From Methanobrevibacter sp. (GTDB lineage Archaea; Methanobacteriota; Methanobacteria; Methanobacteriales; Methanobacteriaceae), in contig JAGCBE010000323.1 of NCBI GenBank assembly GCA_017652345.1, positions 1-20,382 of the forward strand: 20,382 nucleotides of DNA, read 5' to 3'. Made by a program: the position numbers and the translations under genes. How positions within the stretch are numbered: the first letter of the stretch is position 1; every line of letters starts with the position of its first letter. Under the pieces are notes generated by a model. The model saw only the letters and a list, made by a program, of their open reading frames with translations. It had not been told where the DNA came from and searched no databases. This document shows, in pieces, positions 1-6,889 of this stretch.

Positions 1-2
1 AT

Positions 3-305
3 TATCATACTTATGATTCTATTGCTAATGATGCTGATATCATAGAATTTGAAAACATACTTATAGATTATGACAATCACAACAGTACTACTTACTATGA
101 TCAATTTGTAGAAGCAGTGAATATATGTGATATAGATACTATTAAAGATATGTTGTTTCACAGTTGTGATACTGTTTTTGATGTTGATGATTATGTTTGT
201 GATGTGAATGATCAAGATCGAGAATTTTATAAAGTTGATTGCTATAACTGTTTGACTAATGTTTATATTAGTGATTTAAGGGATTTTGTCACCGACTTGA
301 GGTAG
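3..305 (+). CDS. Unknown acidic protein, 5' end cut by window edge
   Basis: The frame is open from the first bases to TAG at 303-305, giving at least 100 residues. The beginning lies outside the window. A GTG at 117 could serve as a start, but the residues before it look just as protein-like, so I read it as a gene running in from the left. The product is rich in Asp, Tyr and Cys (for example DVDDYVCDVNDQDREFY) and has no membrane segment or motif I recognise. Its NDQDREFYK stretch weakly resembles DNQDQEYKD in the protein at 892-1251, so the two may be distant relatives. Function unknown. Confidence 0.6.
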   Translation, partial: YHTYDSIANDADIIEFENILIDYDNHNSTTYYDQFVEAVNICDIDTIKDMLFHSCDTVFDVDDYVCDVNDQDREFYKVDCYNCLTNVYISDLRDFVTDLR

Positions 306-341
306 GTGGGAGGCACAAATTGAAAGAAAGGATTTTGAATT

Positions 342-554
342 ATGAAAAACTGGACTAGAACATATTACCTATTTATAGGAAGTAAGAGAACTTACAATTT
401 AATTAAACATACTCTTCAAATGGACTATGTTTGGAGTGATTTATGAGGTGCTGGTTATGCAGCAACTGTAGAACTAAGTGCTCAACAATTAAGAGACTTA
501 CAAGTTAAACTATGAGGGGGTAAATATCACTTATTCAAAGTTAGAGGAGAATAA
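342..554 (+). CDS. Small unknown protein, 70 aa
   Basis: It starts at ATG 342, 37 nt after the previous stop, behind the weak purine stretch GAAAGAAAGGA, and ends at TAA 552-554. Two in-frame TGA codons read as Trp (DLWGAGY and KLWGGKY), and TGG is also used once near the start. The protein is basic and aromatic, with an alternating strand-helix look, and has no signal peptide or membrane span. I do not recognise a family. It is the last gene before the terminator at 558, so it belongs to the transcript that enters from the left edge. Confidence 0.6.
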
Positions 555-557
555 ATT

Positions 558-590
558 AAGGGGGGGTATTACCCCTCCTTTTTTTCTTTT
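558..590 (+). terminator. Strong rho-independent terminator
   Basis: Nine bases AAGGGGGGG (558-566) pair with CCCCTCCTT (572-580) with one G-U pair, around the loop TATTA. A long T-rich tract follows, starting at 579. It lies 3 nt after the stop of the gene at 342-554 and closes the transcript coming from the left edge. Confidence 0.9.
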
Positions 591-605
591 CTTTTTTTAT
601 TTAAA

Positions 606-628
606 ATTCCCCTTTTATTATTCCCCTT
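606..628 (+). repeat. Direct repeat ATTCCCCTT x2 upstream of promoter
   Basis: ATTCCCCTT occurs at 606-614 and again at 620-628, a 14-nt period. The pair covers the place where a -35 box would sit for the -10 element at 642-647, and no -35 hexamer is visible there. That position fits an operator or activator site. Two more exact copies occur inside the next gene (928-936 and 1148-1156), so chance in a C-poor sequence needs to be tested. Confidence 0.45.
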
Positions 629-638
629 ATAAAAATTA

Positions 639-647
639 TGATATAAT
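639..647 (+). promoter_or_regulatory. Extended -10 promoter (TGATATAAT)
   Basis: A perfect extended -10 (TG-A-TATAAT) with no clear -35 box lies just after the terminator and 26 nt before the ATG at 673. The same TATGATATAATATAT core recurs at 2110-2118. It should restart transcription for the genes from 673 onward. Confidence 0.7.
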
Positions 648-672
648 ATATACAGTAAAGGATTTATGAAAC

Positions 673-876
673 ATGAAAAAATTATTATTAACATTTTACA
701 CAAACACCATCATAACAGCAGATCAAGCTGCTGCAATTGCTAAAGCACTAGAAGCAACAATTACCCATTATCAAAAGCATGTTTTTAATGTTGTAGTTGA
801 GGCTAACAATGATTTAATTAAAAAAGCATTTAAGCAAGCTGAATTAAATGAATTAACATTATTTATTAAGCACTAA
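673..876 (+). CDS. Small unknown protein, 67 aa
   Basis: First gene after the promoter at 639. ATG 673 has the Shine-Dalgarno-like AAAGGA 10 nt upstream. An ATG at 666, in another frame, lies too close to it. The protein begins MKKLLLTFYTNTIITADQAA and alternates strand and helix: a beta-like start, an Ala-rich helix around residues 17-32, then VVVEANNDLIKKAF. There are no TGA codons, membrane spans or catalytic motifs. It ends 15 nt before the next gene, so the two are co-transcribed. Family and function unknown. Confidence 0.65.
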   Translation: MKKLLLTFYTNTIITADQAAAIAKALEATITHYQKHVFNVVVEANNDLIKKAFKQAELNELTLFIKH

Positions 877-891
877 AAGGAGTTTGGAAAA

Positions 892-1251
892 ATGGATTTT
901 ACAAAATGAGAAAAATTAATTGATAATATTCCCCTTAAGGACCTTTGAGTACCACATGAAGTGGTAGATAAATTTTTGGATGAAGTTTATGAATATGATG
1001 ATCCAGATTACTGTAAAGGATATTTTTGAGACATGTGTTTTCAAGAATGCGGATTATGTGAACATGAGGATGTTGTATGACAATTTGATAATCAAGATCA
1101 AGAATATAAAGACATGTTTAGCACAATAAGTAAAGAGGATTTTCACAATTCCCCTTTTGTATATCTTACAGTTGATGGTTATATTATTCCATTTACTTAT
1201 CAATGTTTTAAACAATTAATTAAACAATTAAAGGAGTTAATGAATGATTAG
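892..1251 (+). CDS. Unknown acidic protein, 119 aa
   Basis: ATG 892 follows AAAAGGAG at good distance and TAG is at 1249-1251. Four TGA codons are read as Trp, including KWEKLIDNIPLKDLWVPHE. The middle is strongly acidic and Cys-containing (EYDDPDYCKGYFWDMCFQEC, then GLCEHED), with four cysteines across about 20 residues that might bind a metal, though the spacing is not a known finger. The DNQDQEYKD segment resembles part of the truncated protein at 3-305. No family recognised. Small acidic early phage proteins are often host-takeover or DNA-mimic proteins, but nothing here proves that. Confidence 0.65.
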
Positions 1252-1337
1252 ATTTTATATAGCAATGATTTAAAAATATGAAGTTTAGAAGTAGTTATAT
1301 TGTGTGGATTGAAGAACTAGATGGAGAAAATAAATAA
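1244..1337 (+). pseudogene. Possible frameshifted 30-aa gene
   Basis: ATG 1244 overlaps the previous stop by 8 nt, as real genes do here, but stops after nine codons (MIRFYIAMI). Another frame then reads WFKNMKFRSSYIVWIEELDG and ends with TAA 1335-1337, which overlaps the methyltransferase ATG as TAATG. Skipping one A in GCAATG around 1265 joins the two pieces into one 30-residue protein with the usual overlaps at both ends. A separate 19-residue gene starting at ATG 1278 is the alternative. It is not clear whether the shift is a mutation, a read error or true recoding. Confidence 0.35.
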
Positions 1338-2107
1338 TGAATAGCAACAAGCATTTAAACACAGCAAAGATAAATCAAGATGATGAATTTTACACATTGA
1401 GAGATAATGTAGATTACATTATGAACCCCCTTAAGGGGTCTTTATCTCTTGTAATTCTCCCTTGTGATGGAGAACAAAGCAATTTTACTAAATATTGTAA
1501 TGAAAATAATATATTACATCACAACATGGATGAATTCAATAAACTAAGATGACCTTTTGATACATACACTCTTACAAAAGTTGATATTATCACTAATCCT
1601 CCATTTTCCAAGCTAGCAGACTTTATTGAAGCATGCTTAGCATTTAGAGATACCCATCCCCATGTTGAAGTTAATATTACTTTTATTGCTCCAGTTGTTG
1701 TTAGTTCTTTAGTATTCAAGAAGTATTTAAAGTTATTCCATTGCTACAAAATCAAGCATAAAAGATTTATACACAACAACAAAGAAGCAGAAGTAAATAC
1801 ATGTTTATATAGCACCTATCATCATGTTGATGGTTGAAAAGGTAAAGAATTTAAAAAAGTTGAACCAATTGACCCAACATACACTTTTTTTAAAAAGACA
1901 GATGTAGCCTTAACAAGCATACAAGATAATTTAAATACTCATGATTACATTTACGTGACCAGAGCAGCAATTGTAGCAGAACAAGCATTTAATAGTCTTG
2001 GTTGATTTTGTGATTTCGATAGTGCGTACAATATGGATGTGGTAAAAAGCAATCCCACCTATGCTTCAAAATTTGGTATGATAAAATTTATTAAAAAAAA
2101 TAAATAA
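1337..2107 (+). CDS. Adenine-specific DNA methyltransferase, EcoRI-methylase-like
   Basis: A 256-residue protein transferring a methyl group from S-adenosylmethionine to adenine in DNA. What is seen: NKHLNTAKINQDDEFYT at residues 4-20, matching the N-terminal DEFYT signature of the EcoRI methylase family; LPCDGEQSNFTKY at 41-53, the family's version of the cofactor region; and the catalytic NPPF at 87-90 (motif IV of N6-adenine methylases). Trp codons are TGA, as in RWPFDTYT. EcoRI methylase is somewhat longer, about 325 residues, so this is a compact form. No restriction enzyme gene lies beside it, so it is probably an orphan protecting phage DNA from host restriction or marking it for regulation. 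Confidence 0.85.
1427..1438. repeat. 12-bp perfect palindrome in methyltransferase gene
   Basis: CCCCTTAAGGGG is a perfect 12-base inverted repeat inside the coding sequence (Asn-Pro-Leu-Lys-Gly). A shorter version, CCTTAAGG, occurs at 933-940 in the gene before. It is GC-rich for this region and could be a protein-binding or methylation site, or a coding coincidence. Confidence 0.3.
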
Positions 2108-2109
2108 TA

Positions 2110-2118
2110 TGATATAAT
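2110..2118 (+). promoter_or_regulatory. Extended -10 promoter (TGATATAAT)
   Basis: TG-A-TATAAT, identical to the element at 639-647, including flanking TAT and ATATA. It starts 3 nt after the methyltransferase stop and 23 nt before the next ATG. No -35 box is visible. It should drive the recombination genes that follow. Confidence 0.7.
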
Positions 2119-2140
2119 ATATATATGGAGGGTTTAGAAA

Positions 2141-2440
2141 ATGTTAGAGTTCAACACAACAACATTTACCGAGTTTAAGCAAAAACTTAAAGAAGTAGTT
2201 TTAAGGATGTTGGAGGAGGTTAAAGACTTTAGATATTTTGAGAGTTCATTATTGGATTTAAAAAAGTTGCTCCGAAGCAACATAAGCATAAAGCAAACTT
2301 CCAAATTCCCGCATTATGAATATTTATTTAAAAACAAATTAGACATTACTTATTTATGTTCTTATATCTCTAGCATAGATAACAACATTAAAAGCATTAA
2401 GAAAAGAATAAAAGAGATATTAGCATATTTAAAAAATTAA
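2141..2440 (+). CDS. Unknown helical protein, 99 aa
   Basis: First gene after the promoter at 2110, with GGAGGG 10 nt before ATG 2141. The product is Lys-rich and predicted almost wholly helical: FTEFKQKLKEVVLRMLEEVK near the start and NNIKSIKKRIKEILAYLKN at the end have heptad-like spacing that suggests coiled-coil or helical-bundle packing. There are no TGA codons and no catalytic motif. It is followed 12 nt later by the exonuclease gene, so it may be a partner or regulator of recombination, but that rests on position alone. Confidence 0.65.
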   Translation: MLEFNTTTFTEFKQKLKEVVLRMLEEVKDFRYFESSLLDLKKLLRSNISIKQTSKFPHYEYLFKNKLDITYLCSYISSIDNNIKSIKKRIKEILAYLKN

Positions 2441-2452
2441 GGAGAAAATTAC

Positions 2453-3184
2453 ATGTATAAATTTAGACCAAGTTATTTAAAGACCATAATTGCTAATCCC
2501 GCGAATTATTGAAAACTAACACAAGATATAAGCAATTTAGAAGCAGTTAAACAAGGTATAAACAGAGAAAAAACAAGTTATGAGTTATATGAAAAATTAA
2601 CAAGCAATAAAGATTATAAAGCACAAGTTTTAGAAGCAGTAGACCACAAACAATGAACTTTAGTGGGTACAGCAGACATAATTACTAATGATAGCATAAT
2701 AGACATTAAAAATTCAATTCAAAATGATACCCAACTAATTAAAGAATATCAATACCAATTAAGTGCATATTGCTACTTATTCAAAAAAGAAAAAGCATAT
2801 TTATTTATTGATAGCAACAAGGGTGATGAAAAGGATTTAAGCAAAGTTAGATTGATCCAAGTTCCCATTATTCCAGCTCAAGAATTAATAGATACTTTAA
2901 ACGCAGTAGCACAAAGCATACAAGAACTAGAAAACTTAAACTTTAATTTAATAGTGATTAATAAGAATTCAGAGTATGATAGTATGCTAGAACACTACTT
3001 TACAAATAAAGCGCAAATTAAGCAATTAGAACAAGAAAACAAGGAGATAGCAAAAAAACTGAATAAACCTTATGAAAATGATAATTATATAGTTCAATAT
3101 GAAGCAACAAGACACACGCAAAGAATAGTTAATACAATCCCTACTAATACTTATGATTACAGTTTAAAAATAAAGGAAAAATAA
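2453..3184 (+). CDS. PD-(D/E)XK nuclease, RecE/YqaJ-like exonuclease partner of RecT
   Basis: A 243-residue probable exonuclease that would chew double-stranded DNA ends to expose single strands for the RecT-like protein downstream. The nuclease core is visible: GTAD at residues 72-75, DIK at 84-86 (the D-x-K catalytic pair) and QYQLSAYCYLF from 100, the Gln/Tyr helix typical of RecB-, Cas4- and YqaJ-type folds. The N-terminus (FRPSYLKTIIANPANYW) matches the opening helix that precedes this fold. The C-terminus from about 185 is a Lys/Glu-rich helix. ATG 2453 has AAGGAGA upstream. Two TGA codons read as Trp (NYW and KQWT). It could also be classed with Cas4-like nucleases, but no cysteine cluster is seen. 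Confidence 0.8.
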
Positions 3185-3185
3185 T

Positions 3186-3425
3186 ATGAAAATAGAAAAT
3201 GGTATTTATTTAATTTACAACAGCGATTATGCTATCGAACTTTTTAAAGGCGAAGCCACTAAAAGAGTTTATTTAGCATTATTTAAAAAGGACAAAAATA
3301 ATAAATGAGTAGACACAAAAACTTATTTATATTATCCGCAAGACTACACTGACGACTTTATTGTTGTTTTAAATACTGAAGTAGAAAAATTAATTAAGAT
3401 ATATGAAAATAAAGGAAAAAAATAA
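3186..3425 (+). CDS. Small unknown protein, 79 aa
   Basis: ATG 3186 lies one base after the exonuclease stop, so translation is probably coupled. The sequence starts MKIENGIYLIYNSDYAIELF, an alternating strand pattern, then KRVYLALFKKDKNNKWVDTK, and ends in an acidic-basic helix. One TGA is read as Trp. It looks like a small beta-rich fold with no catalytic motif. It sits inside the recombination cassette, between the exonuclease and the RecT-like protein, but nothing in the sequence shows a role. Confidence 0.65.
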
Positions 3426-3426
3426 T

Positions 3427-3539
3427 ATGGTATATGGTTTTTGTAATGAATACAAATTAGACCAATCGACAAAGTTTGGCACGAATTAGACGATTATTTT
3501 CAAGCATTAATTCAAATTGATAAAAAGGAAACTGAATAA
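3427..3539 (+). pseudogene. Frameshifted small gene, 37 aa if repaired
   Basis: ATG 3427, 1 nt after the previous stop, reads MVYGFCNEYK and then runs into a stop at 3487-3489. The -1 frame continues naturally as IRPIDKVWHELDDYFQALIQ to TAA 3537-3539, which overlaps the next ATG as TAATG. Adding one A to the AAA run at 3454-3456 makes a single 37-residue protein. The site CAAATTAG is not a classical slippery heptamer, so a mutation or a base-calling gap in the A run is more likely than programmed frameshifting. Confidence 0.55.
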
Positions 3540-3709
3540 TGGATAATTTGGAACAAGAATTTATTAAAGTAATTGAAACATTAAGAGCATTAGATTATAG
3601 CGACGAACAAATTAATTATGGTATTAACAAGTTAGATTACGACGCATATACAGAATGAAACACCCGTTTAGTAATAGCAGATATTATTAAAAATATAGAA
3701 CAAAGATAA
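3539..3709 (+). CDS. Small unknown protein, 56 aa
   Basis: ATG 3539 shares its A with the stop of the gene before (TAATG), so it is translationally coupled. The product is acidic and helical (MDNLEQEFIKVIETLRALDY, later RLVIADIIKNIEQR) with one TGA read as Trp (YTEWNTR). No recognised domain. It lies in the run of tiny genes between the exonuclease and the RecT-like protein. Confidence 0.6.
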
Positions 3710-3718
3710 TAAAAAAAG

Positions 3719-3891
3719 ATGTTTAATGAAATAAGAGAACTATATGAAAAATATGAAAGATTAAAAACTGAAGCATTCTTTAAGAAGATAGTTCAGGTAC
3801 TATTTGCGATTACTATGGATATTTTAAAGATATGATGCATAAATTAATAGACATTTTAGATTATATAGGAGTTGAATACGACAATGACTAA
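3719..3891 (+). pseudogene. Frameshifted small gene, 57 aa if repaired
   Basis: ATG 3719 begins MFNEIRELYEKYERLKTEAFF, then loses sense after about residue 22. The -1 frame carries on as EDSSGTICDYYGYFKDMM and HKLIDILDYIGVEYDND to TAA 3889-3891. Adding one A to the AAG at 3782-3784 (TTTAAG to TTTAAAG) joins the two halves into one 57-residue acidic, helical protein. The overlap of its stop with the start of the RecT-like gene (ATG 3884) is the arrangement used by intact genes here. No slippery heptamer is present. Confidence 0.55.
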
Positions 3892-4651
3892 TGAATTAAT
3901 AACAACAAATTACGAACAACTAGCAAAAGAGTATTTAAATACATTAACATGCGACCAATTAACACCGCAAGAACAACAACAATTTATAATGCTATCTAAA
4001 GGGTATAACCTTAACCCTTTTAAAAGAGAATTATACGCAATCAAATTTAATAATAAATTCCAAATTGTAGTAAGTTACTTAATTGTATTAGCAGCCGGTC
4101 AAAACCAACCCGGATATGATGGATTTAAAGTTGAATACTACAGCAACGATAAAAGAGTTATATGTTTTAATGCGTTAACTCCGAACTTAGTAGCAGTCAC
4201 CACAATTTATAAAAGAGACGCTAACAACGTAAGATACGAATACACAGAAACAGTGGTGAATTTAAACGAATATAACCAACAAAGAAATAATGGATTTGCT
4301 AAAGCAGCATTTACATCATGAGCGGAAAAAATAGCAATTACTAATGCGTTTAGACGTAGTTTTGCGGGAACACTTAATAACGTATATATTGAGGAGGAAT
4401 TATTGGATTTTAGCAAACCCGCAGCAATTAGTCCAGTTAAGCAAGAAAGCAATTACACTAACGCAGTTAGACAACTAGAAACCATAGATGATGAAGCGGT
4501 AAGAGTATCTATAATTAAGAACTTTTTAGCAAAGAATAATTTAACCTTTTCAGACTTTAAATTAAGCAAGTTTGATTTGGAAAAATTTAATGAAGTCCTT
4601 AAAAAAGAAGTAGAGGACGCTCAACCAGTCATACAAGGAGAAAAAGCATAA
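3884..4651 (+). CDS. recT: RecT/Bet-family single-strand annealing protein
   Basis: A 255-residue annealing protein that would bind single strands made by the exonuclease and pair them with matching DNA, for phage recombination, repair or genome circularisation. What is seen: KGYNLNPFKRELYAIKF near residues 43-59 and QIVVSYLIVLAAG followed by GYDGFKVEYY, the P-F-E-Y-A and vDG pattern of the RecT/Bet core; then SWAEKIAITNAFRRSFAG near 145-162, the W..K....AFR motif typical of the family, with Trp encoded by TGA. A Lys-rich acidic-ended tail follows. I start at ATG 3884, 12 nt after AGGAG. The TTG at 3872 touches the ribosome site and is less likely. Confidence 0.85.
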
Positions 4652-5113
4652 ATGGAATTAGGATTAAAAATTATTAAAGTTGTAGAACTACAAAAGATCA
4701 CAATACAACAAAGAACAAATAGACAATATCAAGTACTAGTATTCGAACATGATAAAGACATTTTTAAAGGAATGTACTATTTAGACAGCGGGATCAAACT
4801 CCATCCCGGAGACCAAGTGCTAGCAAGTTTATTATTAACGGGTAAAGGAGAAAATAAGCACACAGCGCAAGGACAAACATTTACCGATTATAATACGTTC
4901 TTTATTCTTAATAAATGCGTTGTTGTAGGACATACTACCACATGAACTCCACCAAAGCAAAACGCGCAATGAGTACCGCAACAACAAACTATTAACGAAC
5001 AAGATTACCAAACAACAAAACAAGCGATGGTTCAAGAACAAGAACAAGAACAAAGTCCGTCAGACGATGTTTTACCGGATTGAATGAGCGATATAGAAGC
5101 GGATAATGAATAA
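4652..5113 (+). CDS. Putative single-stranded DNA-binding protein
   Basis: A 153-residue protein directly after the RecT-like stop (TAA then ATG), with AAGGAG upstream. The first 100 residues are beta-rich and OB-fold-like (IIKVVELQKITIQQR, YQVLVFEHDKDIFKGMYYLD, HPGDQVLASLLLTGKG). A Gln-rich linker follows, then the acidic end DDVLPDWMSDIEADNE. This layout (OB fold, flexible Gln linker, acidic tail) is that of SSB proteins, whose tails recruit partners, though the usual DDDLPF end is replaced. Neighbours (exonuclease, RecT, RuvC) support the role. Three TGA Trp codons fall in the linker and tail. Sequence similarity to canonical SSB is low. Confidence 0.6.
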
Positions 5114-5321
5114 GAATATTACATTTTCTAAGCGCGTAAGAATTAAAGAAAAGTTTAAAGTTGTTAGTTCTAAAACCGGGAGAAGTTATCCAATCTTTAC
5201 TACATACACTCCAGACTATTACGTAATGAAAAGAGATAAGGGAGAATGATTATTATTATTTTCTCAAGACGGACATCACTTTAAGGAGTTATTACCGGGA
5301 TGACCAAGATCAAAGTGTTAA
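5106..5321 (+). CDS. Small basic unknown protein, 71 aa
   Basis: ATG 5106 overlaps the preceding stop by 8 nt. The product is strongly basic at the start (ITFSKRVRIKEKFKVVSSKT) and aromatic later (YTPDYYVMKRDKGEWLLLF). Two TGA codons read as Trp. The charge and place suggest nucleic-acid binding, but there is no known motif. It overlaps the next gene by 22 nt. Confidence 0.6.
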
Positions 5322-5431
5322 AGATTGCTAGAGGTATGTATTATTGATTAGTAAAAAATAATTATTGTAATAAAGACCCGGAATTTGAAAAAGCAATAAA
5401 TGAAATGATTAGAAAGGAACAATTAAATTAA
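5300..5431 (+). CDS. Tiny unknown protein, 43 aa
   Basis: ATG 5300 lies within the end of the previous gene and the frame closes at TAA 5429-5431, 2 nt before the resolvase start. The product is basic (MTKIKVLKIARGMYYWLVKN) with one TGA as Trp. AAGGAG occurs upstream at 5282-5287. Its overlap style and tight spacing support a real gene. Function unknown. Confidence 0.5.
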
Positions 5432-5433
5432 CC

Positions 5434-5940
5434 ATGAAAATATTAAGTATAGATTTAAGCACAAAGCAAACGGGATTAGTATTAATGAATGATGGAGCTG
5501 GGATTGAATTAAGTTCCACTATACCGCAGATATGCGGGGATAGAATTTACCAAATCGGAGATATTCAAGCAGTTAAGAACGCAGTAGCAAATATTATTAT
5601 GTATGTAGCTCAATGCGACGGAGTGGATTTAATCTTGGTAGAGGAAGCAGTCATTAAAACAACACCTAAATACATCGCATTTTGCGAAGCAGTTATTAAT
5701 AGGTTGGAGCAATGCTTGCCAAACAAAGTAAAAGGTATAAACGCAGCAAGATGATTACCATTAGCAGATAAAACATTCCAACGTAAGCGTAAGTCTTTCC
5801 CAAAAGGTAGAGCGGGTGATAAGAAATGATTAGCAGAGATTGCGGACGCTAACGACGAACAATATACTTTTGGGTCGCAAGACGAAAGAGACGCGTACGT
5901 AATGGGATGAACATATTTATTAAACAAGGAGAAATTTTAA
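5434..5940 (+). CDS. RuvC-like Holliday junction resolvase
   Basis: A 168-residue RNase H-fold nuclease expected to cut four-way junctions formed by the recombination proteins upstream, or branches in replicating phage DNA before packaging. The acidic active-site layout of RuvC is visible: D7 in ILSIDLSTKQTG at the first strand, E70/E71 in LILVEEAVIK, and D150 and D153 in SQDERDAYVMGW near the end. Length is close to cellular RuvC (about 170). Three TGA codons are Trp (ARWLPL, KKWLAE, MGWTYL). Start ATG 5434 lies 2 nt after the previous stop. Phage and Mollicute relatives of this type often replace cellular RuvC. Confidence 0.8.
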
Positions 5941-5941
5941 T

Positions 5942-6073
5942 ATGAGTAAAAAAATAGAAATATCAGACAGTCTTTACGATAGATTAGTAGAATTAAAAGA
6001 AAAATTCGAACGTGATGACATGGATGATTTAATAGAATACATTTTAGATAAAAGTACTTTTTTAGAATATTAA
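5942..6073 (+). CDS. Ribbon-helix-helix-like protein 1, 43 aa
   Basis: ATG 5942 follows AAGGAGA, 1 nt after the resolvase stop. The product reads KIEISDSLYDRLVELKEKF then DDMDDLIEYILDKS: a short strand, then two helices with an aspartate-capped turn, the outline of Arc/MetJ/CopG DNA-binding domains. These bind operators as dimers through the strand. It is the first of a set of four such genes ending the early operon. The strand carries few basic residues, so DNA binding is likely but not shown. Confidence 0.6.
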   Translation: MSKKIEISDSLYDRLVELKEKFERDDMDDLIEYILDKSTFLEY

Positions 6074-6075
6074 TA

Positions 6076-6351
6076 ATGAAAAATAAAAAATTAGAGTTGG
6101 AATGACATGGAACACCAGTGAACTGTCAAGAATTACAATGACCACCAAAACAGGAGCAAGAAATGAAAAAAGATAAATGACAAAGTATAGATATTAAGCA
6201 AGAAGTTTATAACAAATTAGAAGCATATAGAAGCGAATGAAGCGCGGATAACTTATCAGAAGTAATAAATGAATTTATCTCATACTTCGAAGCGGATAAC
6301 CCGGACGAAAACGATAATTATTGCTGTAATTGTGGAGACTATCATGACTAA
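6076..6351 (+). CDS. Ribbon-helix-helix-like protein 2 with Cys-rich tail, 91 aa
   Basis: ATG 6076 lies 2 nt after the previous stop. After a Trp-rich 35-residue lead (LEWHGTPVNCQELQWPPKQE), residues 37-75 read WQSIDIKQEVYNKLEAYRSE and then SADNLSEVINEFISYFE, the strand-helix-helix pattern of RHH proteins. An acidic tail ends in NYCCNCGDYHD, with three clustered Cys and a His that could hold a metal ion. Four TGA codons are read as Trp, the highest density of the short genes. The lead and tail are unusual additions to an RHH core. Confidence 0.6.
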
Positions 6352-6484
6352 AGGTGAAATACTAGAATTTATACAAGCAGAACAAGAGGAAATAGCAATA
6401 TTAAAAAACGAAAATAAAGAAGCGGATTATGATTATGAGGAAGTTCTATATAAACTAGAAAAAATGATTAAGGAGTGAGATTAA
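6344..6484 (+). CDS. Small acidic helical protein, 46 aa
   Basis: ATG 6344 overlaps the previous stop by 8 nt, and the TAA at 6482-6484 shares its last A with the next ATG. The product (MTKGEILEFIQAEQEEIAIL, ending EKMIKEWD with TGA as Trp) is very acidic and helical, possibly coiled-coil. It sits between two RHH-like genes and may be a partner or antagonist of them, but that is only a guess from position. Confidence 0.55.
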
Positions 6485-6777
6485 TGTATCCATGTATAAA
6501 TGTAAGTGAACAAGTGCTTAACGAATTAAAAGATTTTAAAATAGACCGCAAATACAAATCATTACATTACGCATTACACGAACTTATAAAACAAGGAATA
6601 CCAAAGGCAAAGGAAAACACTAAAGGATTGGCAAATATCACGTGAAAAACGATCGGAGTACCAATAGCACTAAGAGACGATTTATTAGCGTTAAAAGACA
6701 AAGCGAAATTTAAATCACTTAATAATTTAATCCATAATTTATTGAAAGGAGTAAAGAAGCATGAAAAAAGAAGTTAA
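6484..6777 (+). CDS. Tandem ribbon-helix-helix-like protein 3, 97 aa
   Basis: Two RHH-like units sit in one chain. Unit one, residues 3-38: PCINVSEQVLNELKDFKIDR then SLHYALHELIKQG. Unit two, about 52-91: ITWKTIGVPIALRDDLLALK then FKSLNNLIHNLLKG, the better match, with the IxVPxxLRDDLLxLK pattern and Ser-capped second helix. RHH proteins normally dimerise to form one strand pair, so a tandem could fold alone as a pseudo-dimer. It starts within the previous stop (TAATG) and overlaps the next gene by 17 nt. Probable transcription regulator. Confidence 0.65.
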
Positions 6778-6889
6778 GACAATTATTTTAACCTTAGACA
6801 CATATAAGAAATTAAGAGCATTACGTAATAAACTAGACGCGCATAGTTTAAATGAAACAGTTGAGCATTTATTAGAAAAAAGGGTATAA
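6761..6889 (+). CDS. Ribbon-helix-helix-like protein 4, 42 aa
   Basis: ATG 6761 has AAAGGAG upstream. The product reads VKTIILTLDTYKKLRALRNK then HSLNETVEHLLEKRV, a compact strand-helix-helix unit and one of the clearest of the set. Arc-type repressors have about this size. Its TAA at 6887-6889 lies inside the TATAAT of the next promoter, so transcription start of the RNA candidate and the end of this gene are interlocked. Likely a DNA-binding regulator. Confidence 0.65.
   Translation: MKKEVKTIILTLDTYKKLRALRNKLDAHSLNETVEHLLEKRV

Noticed and set aside
3454..3490. Programmed -1 frameshift in the small gene at 3427
   Set aside because: CAAATTAG is not an X-XXY-YYZ heptamer and no downstream stem is visible, so I list it as an indel instead.
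4207..4452. 81-residue minus-strand frame opposite the RecT-like gene
   Set aside because: Shadow frame within a gene with a clear family match.
5610..5927. 105-residue open frame on the minus strand opposite the resolvase
   Set aside because: It is a shadow of the RuvC-like gene, whose motifs D7, E70 and D150 are intact; it has no ribosome site.
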